In this document: one piece after another, positions 25,287-35,644 of the stretch
Layout: the number at the start of each line of letters is the position of its first letter
Position numbering within the stretch: position 1 is the first letter of the stretch
Origin: Propionibacterium australiense
GTDB lineage: Bacteria; Actinomycetota; Actinomycetes; Propionibacteriales; Propionibacteriaceae
Length of the DNA: 49,994 nt
Assembly: GCF_003666605.1 (NCBI RefSeq)
Contig: NZ_RCIV01000018.1
Span: 1-49,994 of the forward strand
Reading direction: 5' to 3'
Notes under the pieces: model-generated
The model's input: only the letters and a program-made list of their open reading frames with translations
Told to the model about the DNA's origin: nothing
Databases searched by the model: none
Position numbers and translations under genes: made by a program

Positions 25287-26525
25287 TCAGCCCTGGGCCA
25301 ACCCCTGGCGCATCGGCGCCATCTTGGAACCCGTCTCGTCCCACTCCAGCTCGGCCCGCGAATCGGGCAGGATGCCCGCCCCGGCGAAGAGCCGCGCCCG
25401 GCGCGAGCCGGGCTCGAACTGGGCGCAGCGCAGGGCAAGACCCCACTGGCCCGAACCATCGGCGCCCATCCATCCCACCGGGCCCGAGAAGCGCCCCCGG
25501 TCGAGGTGCTCGACCGTCTTGATCTGGGCGAAGGCCTCGGCCCGTGGCGTGCCGCAGATCGCCGCGGTGGGGTAGAGCACGTCCGCCACGTCAGCCGCGC
25601 TGCGTCCCGGCGCCACGCGCGCCGTGATGTCGGTCGCCAGGTGCGTCACATTGGGCAGCTCGAGCAGATACGGGCCGTGCAGCCGCGGCGTGCTGAGCCC
25701 GGCCTGCTCCAGGTGGGCCGTCACCGAGGCGACGGCCAGCGCGTGCTCGTGCTGCTCCTTCGGGTCGGTGAGCAGTTCCTGCACCCATCCCGGCTTGCGG
25801 GTGCCGGCCAGGATCCGGCAGCGGAACACCTGGTCGTGCACGTCGACGAGCAGCTCGGGGGTCGCACCCACCAGGCCGTCGTCGGCGTAGACCCAGCAGT
25901 CGGGGAAGCGGGCTGCGAGCCAGTCGAGCACGCTCACCTGGCTGAGCGGGCGGTCGGCCACGGCGTCGACGCAGCGGGCCAGGACGACCTTCTCCTCGAC
26001 CCGGTCCGGATCGGCGAGGACGGCGCGGCTCGCGTCGATGGCCCGCACCCAGGCCTGCTCCGCGTCGGGCGCGGTCGTGAACTCGAGGCGGGGCGCCGCA
26101 CGGCGCCCCTGATCGCAGGGCCGCGGCTCCGGTTCGCCGGCCGGGGCGATGAGCCAGGTCGGCTCCCCGGCCCCCATCCGGGCGAGCGTGAACCGCGGCA
26201 CCACGAGGAAACCGTTCTCGGCCGGGTCGAACGGGAACGAACCGAAGGCGAGAGGACCGGCCCGGTGCCCCGCGGCCCAGTCGCGGAAGCGCCGCCACGC
26301 GGAGGCGACCGGCCCGGGCCCGCCGGCCTCGAACCGGGCGATCTCGCCCCAGCCGACCAGGGCCGGGCCGCCGTCCGGGGCGACCCACACCCAGGGTTGT
26401 TCGACGTCGGCGGGCACGCGCCGCAGCGCGGCACTCAGCCACTGCGCGCTGTCCAGCCCGGCCAGCGCGCCGGACGCGGCGACACGCCGGCGACTCAGTG
26501 CACTGACATCGGCCACGTCCATCAC
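25287..26525 (-). CDS. menF: Isochorismate synthase
   Basis: A 412-aa chorismate-binding enzyme. Typical segments are GATPELLV, CRILAGTRKPG, DPKEQHEHALAV and LYPTAAICGTPR; GAGILPDS is at the Mg-binding end. It isomerises chorismate to isochorismate, the substrate of MenD. The start is uncertain. GTG 26525 (or ATG 26522) sits 8 nt after a TAGACT -10 on the minus strand (26539-26534), the leaderless arrangement of this genome. The frame also allows GTG 26555, but that would place the -10 inside the gene. Confidence 0.9.
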   Translation of the reverse strand: MMDVADVSALSRRRVAASGALAGLDSAQWLSAALRRVPADVEQPWVWVAPDGGPALVGWGEIARFEAGGPGPVASAWRRFRDWAAGHRAGPLAFGSFPFDPAENGFLVVPRFTLARMGAGEPTWLIAPAGEPEPRPCDQGRRAAPRLEFTTAPDAEQAWVRAIDASRAVLADPDRVEEKVVLARCVDAVADRPLSQVSVLDWLAARFPDCWVYADDGLVGATPELLVDVHDQVFRCRILAGTRKPGWVQELLTDPKEQHEHALAVASVTAHLEQAGLSTPRLHGPYLLELPNVTHLATDITARVAPGRSAADVADVLYPTAAICGTPRAEAFAQIKTVEHLDRGRFSGPVGWMGADGSGQWGLALRCAQFEPGSRRARLFAGAGILPDSRAELEWDETGSKMAPMRQGLAQG

Positions 26526-26762
26526 ATCCGCCGAGTCTAGTGGAGTGCTCGACACGGCCCCGCCGCCGGGCGAATCCGCGTGCTGGGGGATCGGTCCCGG
26601 CTGCCGCAGGGGACTCGTTCACGGTTGCCACGGCGGACCAGCGCGCCGGGGGCCGGTCTGCTCCTGGCGATGTCCGGTGCGCGCCCCGGTTCGGGTGACC
26701 CACGCCCCGAGGCCAGTCGCCACCGTGCCCCGCGGCCCGACTCGTGGACGGTGCGGGGCGGC
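26526..26762. other. Gene-free gap between menF and menE
   Basis: About 240 GC-rich bases. Apart from the putative menF -10 box (26534-26539) I see no gene or strong hairpin. Confidence 0.4.
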
Positions 26763-27995
26763 TCAGCAGCGGTTCCAGGCCTCCCCGTCGGCCCGTGCCC
26801 GCGCCAGCAGTGCCCTGACCGCCGCACGGTCGGGTTTGCCAGAGGCCAGGGCGGGCAGCCCGTCCAGGCGCAGGATGACCCGCGGCGCCCGTTCGCGGCC
26901 GATGGCCCGCCCGGTCTCCTCGCGCAGCCGGCCCGCGTCGAGGCCCAGGGGGGCGGCGACGGCCGCGGCGACGACCTGGCCCCAGCGTGCATCGTCCAGC
27001 CCGACGACGACGCAGTCGTCCACTAGGCCGGTGCCCAGGACCGCCGCGGCCACGTCCTGTGCGCTGATCTTCAGGCCGCCGCTGACGATGACGTCATCGG
27101 TGCGCCCGCTGACCGTCAGGACCCCGGCGGTCATCGAGCCGAGGTCGCTCGTGGCCAGCCACCGTGCACCGTCGATCACCTGCACGCCCGGCGCGCCGTC
27201 GAGGTAGTCGCTCATCACCATCGGCCCGCTCAACCAGACCCGCCCCTCGTCGCGGTCCCCGGGCCGGTCCTGCACGCCCGGCGCGCCGAACCCGACCCGG
27301 ACCCCGGCCAGTGGTCGCCCGTCGTAGACGCAGCCGCCGCAGGTCTCGCTCATGCCGTAGCTCAGGCGCAGCGCGAGCCCGGCGTCCCGGGCCGCCGCGA
27401 CGAGCGGGGCCGGGGTGACGGCGCCGCCGACCAGGACGGCCGCGGCCTCGCCGAGCGCCCTCGTCGCCTCGGCGTCGGCGAGTGCATCGGACAGCTGAGT
27501 GGGCACGAGCGAGATGTAGGCGCGCCCGTCGGGGTCCTGCCGGGCCGCCCGCCGGACGGCCGCGCCGATGAGTGCGGGCGTGGCCCGCCCCTCGACGACG
27601 AGGGGGGAGCGGCCGGTCACGAGCGAGCGCGCGAGCACCTGGAGGCCGGCGATGTGGTGCGGCGGCAGCGCCAGCACCCAGGTGCCAGCGCCGCCGAGTC
27701 TGGCGTGGGTGGCCTCGACCGAGGACCTCAGCTGCGCCCCCGACAGGCCGACGAGCCGCCCCCGCCCGGTCGTCGACCCCGAGGTGCGCAGCACCAGACG
27801 GGCCCCGGGCGGCTGCCGCACGATGCGTGCGGCGGCGTCACCGGCCAGGGCGCCGATGTCCTCGCCCGGTCCGGCGGGCATGAGCAGCGGGCCGTCGCGG
27901 CCCGCCAGGACCGGTTCCAGCGCACGCGCCAATGCCCCGGCCGAGGCTCCGGTGCGTGCCGCGACGAGGACGGCGGGTGCGGTGGGGCCTGGCAT
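26763..27995 (-). CDS. menE: o-Succinylbenzoate-CoA ligase
   Basis: A 410-aa adenylate-forming enzyme, short as is usual for actinobacterial MenE. The P-loop-like LRTSGSTTGRGR, the A5 motif SYGMSETCGGCVYDG and the hinge TVSGRTDDVIVSGGLKIS are present, and the C-terminal catalytic Lys is in LASGKPDR. It activates o-succinylbenzoate for MenB. The start overlaps the menB stop (ATGA), so both form one minus-strand operon. Confidence 0.93.
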   Translation of the reverse strand: MPGPTAPAVLVAARTGASAGALARALEPVLAGRDGPLLMPAGPGEDIGALAGDAAARIVRQPPGARLVLRTSGSTTGRGRLVGLSGAQLRSSVEATHARLGGAGTWVLALPPHHIAGLQVLARSLVTGRSPLVVEGRATPALIGAAVRRAARQDPDGRAYISLVPTQLSDALADAEATRALGEAAAVLVGGAVTPAPLVAAARDAGLALRLSYGMSETCGGCVYDGRPLAGVRVGFGAPGVQDRPGDRDEGRVWLSGPMVMSDYLDGAPGVQVIDGARWLATSDLGSMTAGVLTVSGRTDDVIVSGGLKISAQDVAAAVLGTGLVDDCVVVGLDDARWGQVVAAAVAAPLGLDAGRLREETGRAIGRERAPRVILRLDGLPALASGKPDRAAVRALLARARADGEAWNRC

Positions 27996-29002
27996 CAGAA
28001 GTAGTACGGGTACCGCGACCAGTCGGGCGCGCGGCGCTGTAGGAAGGCGTCACGGCCCTCCTGGGCCTCCTCGGTCATGTAGGCCAGCCGGGTGGCCTCG
28101 CCGGCGAAGGCCTGCTGGCCCGCGATGCCGTCGTCGATCATGTTGAACGCGTACTTGAGCATGCGGATCGACTGCGGGGACTTCGTGGCGACCGTCAGGC
28201 CCCACTCGATGGCGGCGTCCTCGAGCTCGGCGTGCGGGACGACCTTGTTGATGACGCCCCAGGCCTCGGCCTCCGCCGGCGTGTAGGGCTCGGCCAAGTA
28301 GAAGATCTGGCGGGCGCGCTTGTCGCCGATCTGGCGGGCCAGCAGGCCCGCGCCGTAGCCGGCGTCGAAGGAGCCGACGTTCGCGTCCACCTGCTTGAAG
28401 ACGGCGTGCTCGGCGCTGGCGATCGCCAGATCGCAGACGACCATGAGCGAGTGCCCGCCGCCGGTCGTCCAGCCCGGGATCGCCGCGATGATCGGTTTCG
28501 GGGTGGACCGCATGAGGCGCTGCACCTCGAGGATGTGCATGCGGGCCCGCCGGCCCCGGTCGATGCGTGCGGCGCGCTCGGGCGTCATCCCCTGCTCCAA
28601 GCCCTCGTGCCCGGCCCCGTGCGGGGTCTCGTCCGACTGGTACTGGTAGCCGTCGGCGCCGCGCTGCAGCTGGTTGCCGCCCGAGGAGAAGGCGTAGCCG
28701 CCGTCCTTGGGGGAGGGGCCGTTGCCGGTGAGGACGATCGCCGCGACGTCGGGCGTGGAGCGGGCGTCGTCGATGCAGCGATACAGCTCGTCGACGGTCT
28801 GCGGGCCGAAGGCGTTGCGCAGCTCCGGGCGGTCGATGGCGATGCGCACCACCGGCAGATCGTGGCCCGCCGGGGCGCCGTCGACGTCGCCGCGGGAGAC
28901 GAGACGGTGGTAGGTGGTCTCGCGGAGCGGGACGTCGTCGGGGGTCGCCTCGCGCCAGCGCGATGCGTCGAAGGTGTCGGAAACGCCGGGAAGACTGCTC
29001 AT
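27995..29002 (-). CDS. menB: 1,4-Dihydroxy-2-naphthoyl-CoA synthase
   Basis: A 335-aa crotonase-fold enzyme. Features include DRPELRNAFGPQTVDEL, SSGGNQ, the oxyanion-hole IPGWTTGGGHSL, and FDAGYGAGLLAR with the conserved Tyr and Gly of MenB. It cyclises OSB-CoA. The start at MSSLPG (29002) is fixed by TACCTT (29014-29009), 6 nt upstream, i.e. a leaderless transcript. The open frame continues to 29179 without support. Confidence 0.95.
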   Translation of the reverse strand: MSSLPGVSDTFDASRWREATPDDVPLRETTYHRLVSRGDVDGAPAGHDLPVVRIAIDRPELRNAFGPQTVDELYRCIDDARSTPDVAAIVLTGNGPSPKDGGYAFSSGGNQLQRGADGYQYQSDETPHGAGHEGLEQGMTPERAARIDRGRRARMHILEVQRLMRSTPKPIIAAIPGWTTGGGHSLMVVCDLAIASAEHAVFKQVDANVGSFDAGYGAGLLARQIGDKRARQIFYLAEPYTPAEAEAWGVINKVVPHAELEDAAIEWGLTVATKSPQSIRMLKYAFNMIDDGIAGQQAFAGEATRLAYMTEEAQEGRDAFLQRRAPDWSRYPYYF

Positions 29003-29160
29003 GGGGTGAAGGTACCATCGCCCCCTCACCGCCCCGGCGCAGCCCGCCGTTGCGAACCGGCCGATGCCATAGTCGACGTGCATGGTGCGCTCAGCCGGCG
29101 GATCATGCACGTCCGTCGAGATGGTCACGCCGAAAGTGTCGACGGGCGCAAGCGTGGGAC

Positions 29161-29397
29161 TCAGCCACCGCGCAGCCATTCACGTACGGCGGCGCGGATT
29201 GCGTCCGGGCAGGTGGCCAGGCCATCGGCCTCGGCCCGCGTCATGAGCGCTCCGATGGTGTCGGTGTCCAACCGGACCGGCACGACCACACCGAGTCCTC
29301 CCACCGGCGGGCGACCAGGCCTCGGGCGAGGCAGCTCCGCCGCGTCGTGTCCGGTCCCGGTCTCGTCCGCCCAGGCCCGGATCTGCTCGTCGCTCAC
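29161..29397 (-). CDS. Small ribbon-helix-helix-like protein (possible orphan antitoxin)
   Basis: A 78-aa protein. It begins MSDEQIRAWADETGTGHD, has a Pro/Arg/Gly-rich linker, then VVVPVRLDTDTI followed by helices ending in PDAIRAAVREWL. This is the layout of actinobacterial RHH (CopG/VapB-like) antitoxins, whose beta-strand plus two helices bind DNA. No toxin-sized gene lies on either side (pncB is 35 nt upstream, menB downstream). It may therefore be an orphan or a standalone regulator. Confidence 0.6.
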   Translation of the reverse strand: MSDEQIRAWADETGTGHDAAELPRPRPGRPPVGGLGVVVPVRLDTDTIGALMTRAEADGLATCPDAIRAAVREWLRGG

Positions 29398-29432
29398 GGC
29401 GGCACCGTGGACCGGATGCTCCCCGGCCGCGG

Positions 29433-30788
29433 TCAGATGTTCTTCGCCGGCTGGCCCGCGGCGTAGACGTTGTCGAGCTCACGGCCCAGCTCGTCGAGGA
29501 TGATCGTCGGGACCGCCGGTTCGGCGTTCGAGATGCGCTGCGCGTCGATCGGCAGCTCGGCGCGGGCCGCCTCGTGACGGTCCCGGGCGGCGGCGAGTGG
29601 TTCGGCGCCGACGACCTCGCCGTTGCGCACCAGGTCGACGAGCAGCGTGCGGTCGGCCGAGCCCGCGCGCGGGGCGGCATTGACGCCGATCACCTCGGCC
29701 TGTGCCAAGCCGTTGTCGTCGATGGAACGCAGCGCGAACTTGCGGCCGCCGATCGTCTTCTTGTTCGCCGACTGCTTCGCCACGTCGATCATCGGCGCAT
29801 CGGGGGAGTCCGCGGAGGCGCGGGCGACGAGCTTGTAGACGAAACCGCAGGTGGGATGCCCCGAACCGGTGACCAGGCTCGTGCCGACGCCGAAGCCGTC
29901 GACGGGTGCGCCGCGCAGGGCGGCGATCTGGTACTCGTCCAAGTCGTTGGTGACGATGATCTTCGTGCCCGTGGCGCCGAGCCGGTCGAGCAGTTCGCGG
30001 ACGTGCTTGACCTCGGTGAACAGGTCGCCGGAGTCGATGCGCACACCGCCGAGTTTGCCGCCGGTCAGCTCGACGGCCTTCACGATCGCGGCGTCGATGT
30101 CGTAGGTGTCGACCAGCAGCGTCGTGTCCTCACCGAGCCACTCGAGCTGGGCGGTGAAGGCCTCCTCCTCGGAGTCGAAGAGCATCGTGAACGCGTGGGC
30201 CGCGGTGCCCGACACGGGGATGCCCCAGGTGCGGCCGGCCTCCAGATCGGAGGTGGAGCTGAAGCCGGCGATCCAGGCCGCGCGGGCGGCCGCGACGGCC
30301 GATGCCTCGTGGGTGCGGCGGGCGCCGAACTCGGCGATCGGGCGGCCCTGGGCGGCCATCGTCATGCGGGAGGCGGCCGAGGCGATCGCGCAGTCGTGGT
30401 TGTAGATCGACAGCAGCAGCGTCTCGAGCAGCACCGCGTCGGCGAACGAGCCGTCGACCTGCAGCAGCGGGGAACCGCCGAAGTAGAGCTCGCCCTCGGG
30501 GTAGCCGATGATGTCCCCGTGGAAGCGGTAGCGGGACAGGTACTCGGCGAGGGTGTCGTCGGCGACGCCGACCCTGAGCAGGTAGTCGATCTCCTCCTCG
30601 CCGAAGCGGAAGTCCGCGAGGGCCTCGAGTACCCGACCGGTGCCCGCGACGACACCGTAGGACCGTCCGGTCGGCAGGCGGCGGGGGAACAGCTCGAAGA
30701 GTACGTGACGGTTCGCCCGGCCGGCGTGGAGCGCGGCCTTGACCATCGTGAGCTCGTACATGTCGGTGAGCAGTGACGTGGTAGTCAT
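29433..30788 (-). CDS. pncB: Nicotinate phosphoribosyltransferase
   Basis: A 451-aa enzyme. Segments include [10 protein letters not shown] at the N-terminus, the phosphorylated-His region, [18 protein letters not shown], and [10 protein letters not shown] near the PRPP site. It makes nicotinate mononucleotide in NAD salvage and, with PncA at 12835, completes nicotinamide recycling. TATGGT (30800-30795) ends 6 nt before the ATG on the minus strand, so it is probably leaderless. Confidence 0.93.
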   Translation of the reverse strand: MTTTSLLTDMYELTMVKAALHAGRANRHVLFELFPRRLPTGRSYGVVAGTGRVLEALADFRFGEEEIDYLLRVGVADDTLAEYLSRYRFHGDIIGYPEGELYFGGSPLLQVDGSFADAVLLETLLLSIYNHDCAIASAASRMTMAAQGRPIAEFGARRTHEASAVAAARAAWIAGFSSTSDLEAGRTWGIPVSGTAAHAFTMLFDSEEEAFTAQLEWLGEDTTLLVDTYDIDAAIVKAVELTGGKLGGVRIDSGDLFTEVKHVRELLDRLGATGTKIIVTNDLDEYQIAALRGAPVDGFGVGTSLVTGSGHPTCGFVYKLVARASADSPDAPMIDVAKQSANKKTIGGRKFALRSIDDNGLAQAEVIGVNAAPRAGSADRTLLVDLVRNGEVVGAEPLAAARDRHEAARAELPIDAQRISNAEPAVPTIILDELGRELDNVYAAGQPAKNI

Positions 30789-31151
30789 GGACCCACCATA
30801 CGGGCAACCGGGCCAAGATTCGACTCATGGTCGAAAACCTGCCCGCTGCATTCCCTCGCCGGGGTCCGCCACCCAGATCGCGATCGGGCGGGCCTGGCGC
30901 ACCGCATTCCCCTCGCACCGGGGCCCGCCCGATCGTGCCGGGCTCGGACCCATCGTCCCGGTCGGCGTGCGATACACAGGGCCGCATGGGGGACGGCGAG
31001 GGGCGGGGCGGGCCTGTCAGCAGGCCCGGCCGGCCCGGGCGCGGCGTGCTCCCTGGGGCGTCTCACGGGGCTCTGCCCCGGACACCTGGCCGCGGTGCGG
31101 CACACCGCCCGAACCGTGGTTTTTGTTGAGTCGTGCGACAGAATGGGAGCC
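30789..31151. other. Divergent intergenic region pncB / clpS
   Basis: About 360 bp without a convincing gene. It contains the pncB -10 box (30795-30800) and a long inverted repeat (30881-30935). Otherwise only GC-rich sequence is seen. Confidence 0.5.
30881..30935. repeat. 14-bp inverted repeat, 27-nt spacer
   Basis: CGATCGGGCGGGCC at 30881-30894 is the exact reverse complement of 30922-30935. It sits between the divergent pncB and clpS starts, about 95 bp upstream of pncB. It could be a regulatory structure or a cruciform; its role is not evident. Confidence 0.6.
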
Positions 31152-31460
31152 ATGACGGAAACCCCTTCACAGGTGCCCTCCGGCGGCACTGCCGTCGTCG
31201 AGCGGCCTGCTCAGGAGGCCGTTGGCCAGCAGAACTGGGTGACGATCGTCTGGGACGACCCGGTCAACCTCATGAGCTACGTCACCCACGTGTTCTGCAC
31301 CTACTTCCACTACTCCCGCGATCGTGCGGAGCGTCTCATGATGCAGGTGCACATGGAGGGCAAGGCCGTCGTCAGCGCGGGCAGCAGGGAACGCATGGAA
31401 CGCGACGTCAACGCCATGCACGGCTTCGGGTTGTGGGCCACCGTGGGCAGGGGCGAGTAA
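31152..31460 (+). CDS. clpS: ATP-dependent Clp protease adaptor ClpS
   Basis: A 102-aa adaptor. A disordered N-terminus of about 30 residues is followed by the ClpS core: [20 protein letters not shown], then HMEGKAVV, ending in LWATV. It delivers N-degron substrates to ClpAP/ClpCP. ATG 31152 is preferred; ATG 31143 in the same frame is possible. The next gene starts immediately after the TAA. Confidence 0.92.
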   Translation: MTETPSQVPSGGTAVVERPAQEAVGQQNWVTIVWDDPVNLMSYVTHVFCTYFHYSRDRAERLMMQVHMEGKAVVSAGSRERMERDVNAMHGFGLWATVGRGE

Positions 31461-32048
31461 GTGCACTCCTTCCGTCGTCGCCGTGGCCAGCTCACCTGCA
31501 CCTTCGAGGCAGCCGAGCTCGGCGTCATGATCAGCCTGGTCAGCCAGCTCATGGAACTGCTCACCGGCGACGACATGCCCCAGCAGAGCTCGAACGGGCT
31601 GGGGGAGCAGGATCTGTTCGCAGAGCTCGAACGCGAACTCAACGGTGCCCCGGCCGTCGACTTCTGCCAGAACCCCGACGTCGATCCGGCTCTGCGCCGG
31701 CTCTTCCCCGACGCCTACCAGAACGATCCGCGCGCCTCGGCCGAGTTCCGCCGCTTCAGCCAGGTCGAGCAGCGTGACGCCAAGTTCGACGCCGCCGTCG
31801 AGATGCTCGCCGATCTCAACCAGGTCGGTGACGACATGCGCTGCGTCGTGCCCGAGGAGCACATCGACGCCTGGCTCAAGACCCTCACCTCCGTGCGGCT
31901 CGCGCTGTCCGTGCGCCTGGACATCCTGACCGCCGACGATGTCGACCGTCTCGCCGAGCTGCCGGAGAACGAGCCGCAGGCCGCGGTCTTCTCGGTCTAC
32001 GAGTGGCTGGGCTGGGTGCAGGAGTCCCTGCTCGACTGTCTGCACTGA
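31461..32048 (+). CDS. aosR: AosR family protein (DUF2017)
   Basis: A 195-aa protein with the DUF2017 pattern. It opens with a basic RRRRGQLTCTFEAAE, then LVSQLMELL; PALRRLFPDAYQNDP lies in the middle and VYEWLGWVQESLL at the end. The Mycobacterium tuberculosis orthologue AosR is an oxidative-stress regulator that acts with an ECF sigma factor on cysteine biosynthesis genes. Its GTG abuts the clpS stop codon, as in most actinobacteria. The mec-cysO-cysM genes that often follow are absent here and murI follows directly. Confidence 0.8.
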   Translation: MHSFRRRRGQLTCTFEAAELGVMISLVSQLMELLTGDDMPQQSSNGLGEQDLFAELERELNGAPAVDFCQNPDVDPALRRLFPDAYQNDPRASAEFRRFSQVEQRDAKFDAAVEMLADLNQVGDDMRCVVPEEHIDAWLKTLTSVRLALSVRLDILTADDVDRLAELPENEPQAAVFSVYEWLGWVQESLLDCLH

Positions 32049-32111
32049 GGCGCCCCATCACTCCGCCTGCACCCCGCCGTGGCCCTGACCGCACTGGCTA
32101 AGATCGAGGAC

Positions 32112-32972
32112 GTGCTCGACCCGGAACTCGATGCGGTGACTCCGCCACCATCCGACGCCCCGTCCGACGTGGCAGCGGCGAACGCGCCGATCGGCATCTT
32201 CGACTCCGGTTTCGGCGGGCTGACGGTGGCCCGGGCCGTCGGCGACCTGCTGCCGCACGAGGACATCGTCTACCTGGGGGACACCGCGCGCGCCCCCTAC
32301 GGGCCGCGCCCGATCGCCCAGGTGCGCGGTTTCGTCCTGGAGGCCCTCGACGATCTGGTCTCGCGCGGCGTGAAGGCCCTCGTCATCGCGTGCAACACCG
32401 GGTCCGCCGCGGCGCTGCGCGACGCCCGGGAGCGCTACGACGTGCCCGTCATCGAGGTGGTCGTCCCGGCGGCCCGCAAGGCGGCCGGCATCACCCGCAC
32501 CAACCGCGTCGGCGTCATCTGCACGCAGGCCACGGCGAGCTCGCTCGCCTACGACGACGCCCTGGGGGCCTCACCGGTGCAGCTGGTCACCCAGGTCTGC
32601 CCGAAGCTCGTCGAGTACGTCGAGCAGGGCATCACCACCGGGCCCGAGATCCTCGCCACCGTCCGGGACTACCTCGCCCCGCTGCAGCGCGCCCGGATCG
32701 ACACGCTCATCCTCGGCTGCACCCACTACCCGCTGCTGTCGGGCGTCATCAGCTACGTCATGGGCGAGCAGGTCGCCCTCGTCTCCAGCTCCGACGAGTG
32801 CGCCCGCACCGTCTTCGCCGAGCTGACCCGGCTGGGGCTGCTGCGCGACGACCTCGGCCACGAACCGGTCCGCCAGTTCATCACCACCGGCGACGCGGAG
32901 CGCTTCCAGGGCCTGGGACGGCGCCTCATGGGCAGCTTCGTCGACCAGGTGCAGTCGACCAGCATCGGCTGA
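32112..32972 (+). CDS. murI: Glutamate racemase
   Basis: A 286-aa racemase with both catalytic cysteines: one in IACNTGSA and one in [21 protein letters not shown] lies near the N-terminus. It supplies D-glutamate for peptidoglycan. GTG 32112 is chosen because TAAGAT (32099-32104) ends 7 nt upstream. Starting at 32079 would put that -10 inside the coding region. Confidence 0.93.
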   Translation: MLDPELDAVTPPPSDAPSDVAAANAPIGIFDSGFGGLTVARAVGDLLPHEDIVYLGDTARAPYGPRPIAQVRGFVLEALDDLVSRGVKALVIACNTGSAAALRDARERYDVPVIEVVVPAARKAAGITRTNRVGVICTQATASSLAYDDALGASPVQLVTQVCPKLVEYVEQGITTGPEILATVRDYLAPLQRARIDTLILGCTHYPLLSGVISYVMGEQVALVSSSDECARTVFAELTRLGLLRDDLGHEPVRQFITTGDAERFQGLGRRLMGSFVDQVQSTSIG

Positions 32973-33090
32973 CGGCAGCTCGTCCCGCGGTTCTCGTGGA
33001 ATGACACGCCAGGACCGCAGGATCATGCCGGCCCGGACGGTCCGGCCTCGGTGTTCACGGCGACCGGGGTGGCGGGTAAGCTCGTCAAGC

Positions 33091-33849
33091 GTGTCTGATC
33101 CTGCGAAGACGGTGCGCGCCGACGGTCGCGCCCTCGATCAACTGCGTCCCGTGAGAATCACCCGCGGCTGGCTCGACCACGCCGAGGGCTCCTGCCTCGT
33201 CGAGTTCGGCAGGACCCGCGTACTCGTCGCCGCATCCGTCACCGAGGGCGTCCCCCGGTGGCGCAGGGACTCCGGGCTCGGCTGGGTGACCAGCGAGTAC
33301 GAGATGCTCCCGCGGGCCACCAACACCCGCTCCGACCGAGAGTCGCGGCGCGGCAGGATCGGCGGACGCACCCACGAGATCAGCCGCCTCATCGGCCGCA
33401 GCCTGCGCGGCATCATCGACTACCGGGCCCTCGGCGAGAACACGATCGTCATCGACTGCGACGTGCTCCAGGCCGACGGCGGCACCCGCACGGCCTCGAT
33501 CACCGGCGCCTACGTCGCCCTGCACGACGCCGTCGAGTGGCTGCGGGCCCGGGATGCGCTGGTCGGTGAGCCGCTGACCGGCTCGGTGTCGGCGATCAGC
33601 GTCGGCGTCGTCGACGGCGTCCCGATGACCGACCTGGCCTATGCCGAGGACTCGCGCGCCGACGTCGACATGAACATCGTGTGCACCGGCGCCGGCGACT
33701 TCGTCGAGGTGCAAGGCACCGGCGAGGGCGCCGCCTTCGGCCGCGACGTGCTCGGGCGCCTGCTCGACCTCGGCCAGGCCGGCTGCGCCCAGCTGGCCGA
33801 GCTCCAGGCCAGGGCGCTGGCCGATCCCGACGGGAGGGCGGAACTGTGA
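33091..33849 (+). CDS. rph: Ribonuclease PH
   Basis: A 252-aa 3'-5' phosphorolytic exoribonuclease for tRNA ends. Segments include [25 protein letters not shown], the [20 protein letters not shown] region and [19 protein letters not shown] 33091 gives the standard N-terminus and lies 8 nt after TAAGCT (33077-33082). It overlaps rdgB by 4 nt, the usual actinobacterial pair. Confidence 0.95.
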   Translation: MSDPAKTVRADGRALDQLRPVRITRGWLDHAEGSCLVEFGRTRVLVAASVTEGVPRWRRDSGLGWVTSEYEMLPRATNTRSDRESRRGRIGGRTHEISRLIGRSLRGIIDYRALGENTIVIDCDVLQADGGTRTASITGAYVALHDAVEWLRARDALVGEPLTGSVSAISVGVVDGVPMTDLAYAEDSRADVDMNIVCTGAGDFVEVQGTGEGAAFGRDVLGRLLDLGQAGCAQLAELQARALADPDGRAEL

Positions 33850-34664
33850 CCCAGCGAGTGCTCCTGGCCACCGGCAACACGAAGAAGCTCACCGAGCTGC
33901 GCCGCATCATCGCCGACCACGGTCTCGACCTCGAGGTCGTCGGGCTGCGCGACATCGACCCGTACCCGGACCCCGCCGAGTCCGAGTGGACCTTCGAGGG
34001 CAACGCCCTCATCAAGGCCCGGGAGGGCATGATCCACTCCGGCCTGCCGTCGCTGGCCGACGACTCCGGGCTGTGCGTCGACGCTCTGGGCGGCATGCCC
34101 GGTGTGCGCAGCTCCCGCTGGAACGGCCCAGAGCAGGAGGACATCGCCAATCTCGAACTCGTCCTGCGCCAGATCGAGGACGTGCCGCGCGGCCGTCGGC
34201 AGGCCCAGTTCGTCGCCGTCATGGCCCTCGTCATGCCCGATGGGCGCGAGTTCACCACCCGCGGCGAGATGGCCGGGCACCTGACCACCAGGTCCAAGGG
34301 CTCGCGCGGCTTCGGCTACGACCCGATCTTCGTTCCCGACGAGCAGGTGCCCGACGCCGACGGCCGGCTGCGCACCACCGCCGAGATGACCGCCGGCGAG
34401 AAGGACGCGATCAGTCACCGCGGCCGGGCCGTGCGCGCCATTCTGCCGATCCTCGCCCGCGAGCTCGGACTGCCCGTGCCCGAGGACCTGAGCGTGGAGC
34501 CCGGAGCGCTCCCCGGCGCCGACCGAGAAGGACCGGCCCCGACACTGCCCGCCAGCGAATGGACCGCCCAGATCCCCGTCGTCGGCCGCACCGAGCAGGA
34601 GAGCACCGCGAAACCGGCCTCTCCCGGCCACCCGGCCAGCGGCGTGACCCCGCTGGAACCCTGA
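33846..34664 (+). CDS. rdgB: XTP/dITP diphosphatase (Ham1/RdgB)
   Basis: A 272-aa house-cleaning nucleotide pyrophosphatase. The core covers about residues 1-205: [45 protein letters not shown] and ISHRGRA. The last ~65 residues are a Pro/Ala/Glu-rich extension not found in typical ~200-aa members. GTG start overlapping the rph stop. Confidence 0.92.
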   Translation: MTQRVLLATGNTKKLTELRRIIADHGLDLEVVGLRDIDPYPDPAESEWTFEGNALIKAREGMIHSGLPSLADDSGLCVDALGGMPGVRSSRWNGPEQEDIANLELVLRQIEDVPRGRRQAQFVAVMALVMPDGREFTTRGEMAGHLTTRSKGSRGFGYDPIFVPDEQVPDADGRLRTTAEMTAGEKDAISHRGRAVRAILPILARELGLPVPEDLSVEPGALPGADREGPAPTLPASEWTAQIPVVGRTEQESTAKPASPGHPASGVTPLEP

Positions 34665-34831
34665 GCAGGACGGTCCGGCGCTGCGGCGGGTGAGACATCG
34701 GACATGTCGGTACCCACGCATAGTCTTGTGGGCAAGGGCGGAGCCGCCCCACAGCCCGCCTGGCGGGCAAGGGGGGTCAGGCGGTGGCCGGGGCCGTCCG
34801 TGCACGACGGGACGCGAGAGAAGGAGACGTC

Positions 34832-35644
34832 ATGCAGCAATACCTCGATCTGCTCAACCGCGTGATGACCGAGGGCGTCGACCGGCCCGACCGCACCGGC
34901 ACCGGCACGCGCAGCGTCTTCGGTCACCAGATGCGCTTCCACCTCGACGACGGCTTCCCGCTCGTCACCACCAAGAAGGTCTACACGCGGGGCGTCTTCG
35001 GTGAGCTGCTGTGGTTCCTGCGCGGCGACACGAACATCGGCTGGCTGCACGAGAACAACGTCCACATCTGGGACGAGTGGGCCGACGAGAACGGCGACCT
35101 CGGCCCCATCTACGGACACCAGTGGCGCAGCTGGCCCGACTACGACGGCGGCACCATCGACCAGCTCGCCCAGGTGATCGGCCAGATCAAGGACGACCCG
35201 AGTTCACGCCGCCTGGTCGTCTCGGCCTGGAACGTCGCCGAGGTGGCCAGCATGGCCCTGCCGCCGTGCCACCTGCTCTTCCAGTTCTACGTGGCGCCCG
35301 GCGCCGACGGCGGGCCCGGCGCCCTGAGCTGCAGCCTCTACCAGCGCTCGGCCGACCTGTTCCTCGGGGTGCCCTTCAACATCGCCTCCTACTCCCTGCT
35401 CACCCACATGGTGGCGCAGGTCTGCGGCCTGGGCGTCGGCGACTTCGTCCACACACTGGGCGACGCGCACATCTACCACAACCACGTCGACCAGGTGCGC
35501 GAGCAGCTGTCGCGCGAGCCCCGCCCGCTGCCGATGCTCAGCCTCAACCCCGCGGTGCGCAGCATCGACGCCTTCGAGCTGAGCGACATCGAACTGTCCG
35601 GCTACGACCCGCACCCGACGATCAAGGCCCCGGTGGCGGTGTGA
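34832..35644 (+). CDS. thyA: Thymidylate synthase (ThyA)
   Basis: A 270-aa enzyme. [12 protein letters not shown], the catalytic Cys in [33 protein letters not shown] and GDAHIYHNH are all present. It makes dTMP from dUMP with methylene-THF. Start at 34832 has GAGAAGGAG upstream. TAGTCT at about 34717 is a candidate -10. Overlaps folA by 4 nt, pairing dTMP synthesis with dihydrofolate recycling. Confidence 0.95.
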   Translation: MQQYLDLLNRVMTEGVDRPDRTGTGTRSVFGHQMRFHLDDGFPLVTTKKVYTRGVFGELLWFLRGDTNIGWLHENNVHIWDEWADENGDLGPIYGHQWRSWPDYDGGTIDQLAQVIGQIKDDPSSRRLVVSAWNVAEVASMALPPCHLLFQFYVAPGADGGPGALSCSLYQRSADLFLGVPFNIASYSLLTHMVAQVCGLGVGDFVHTLGDAHIYHNHVDQVREQLSREPRPLPMLSLNPAVRSIDAFELSDIELSGYDPHPTIKAPVAV

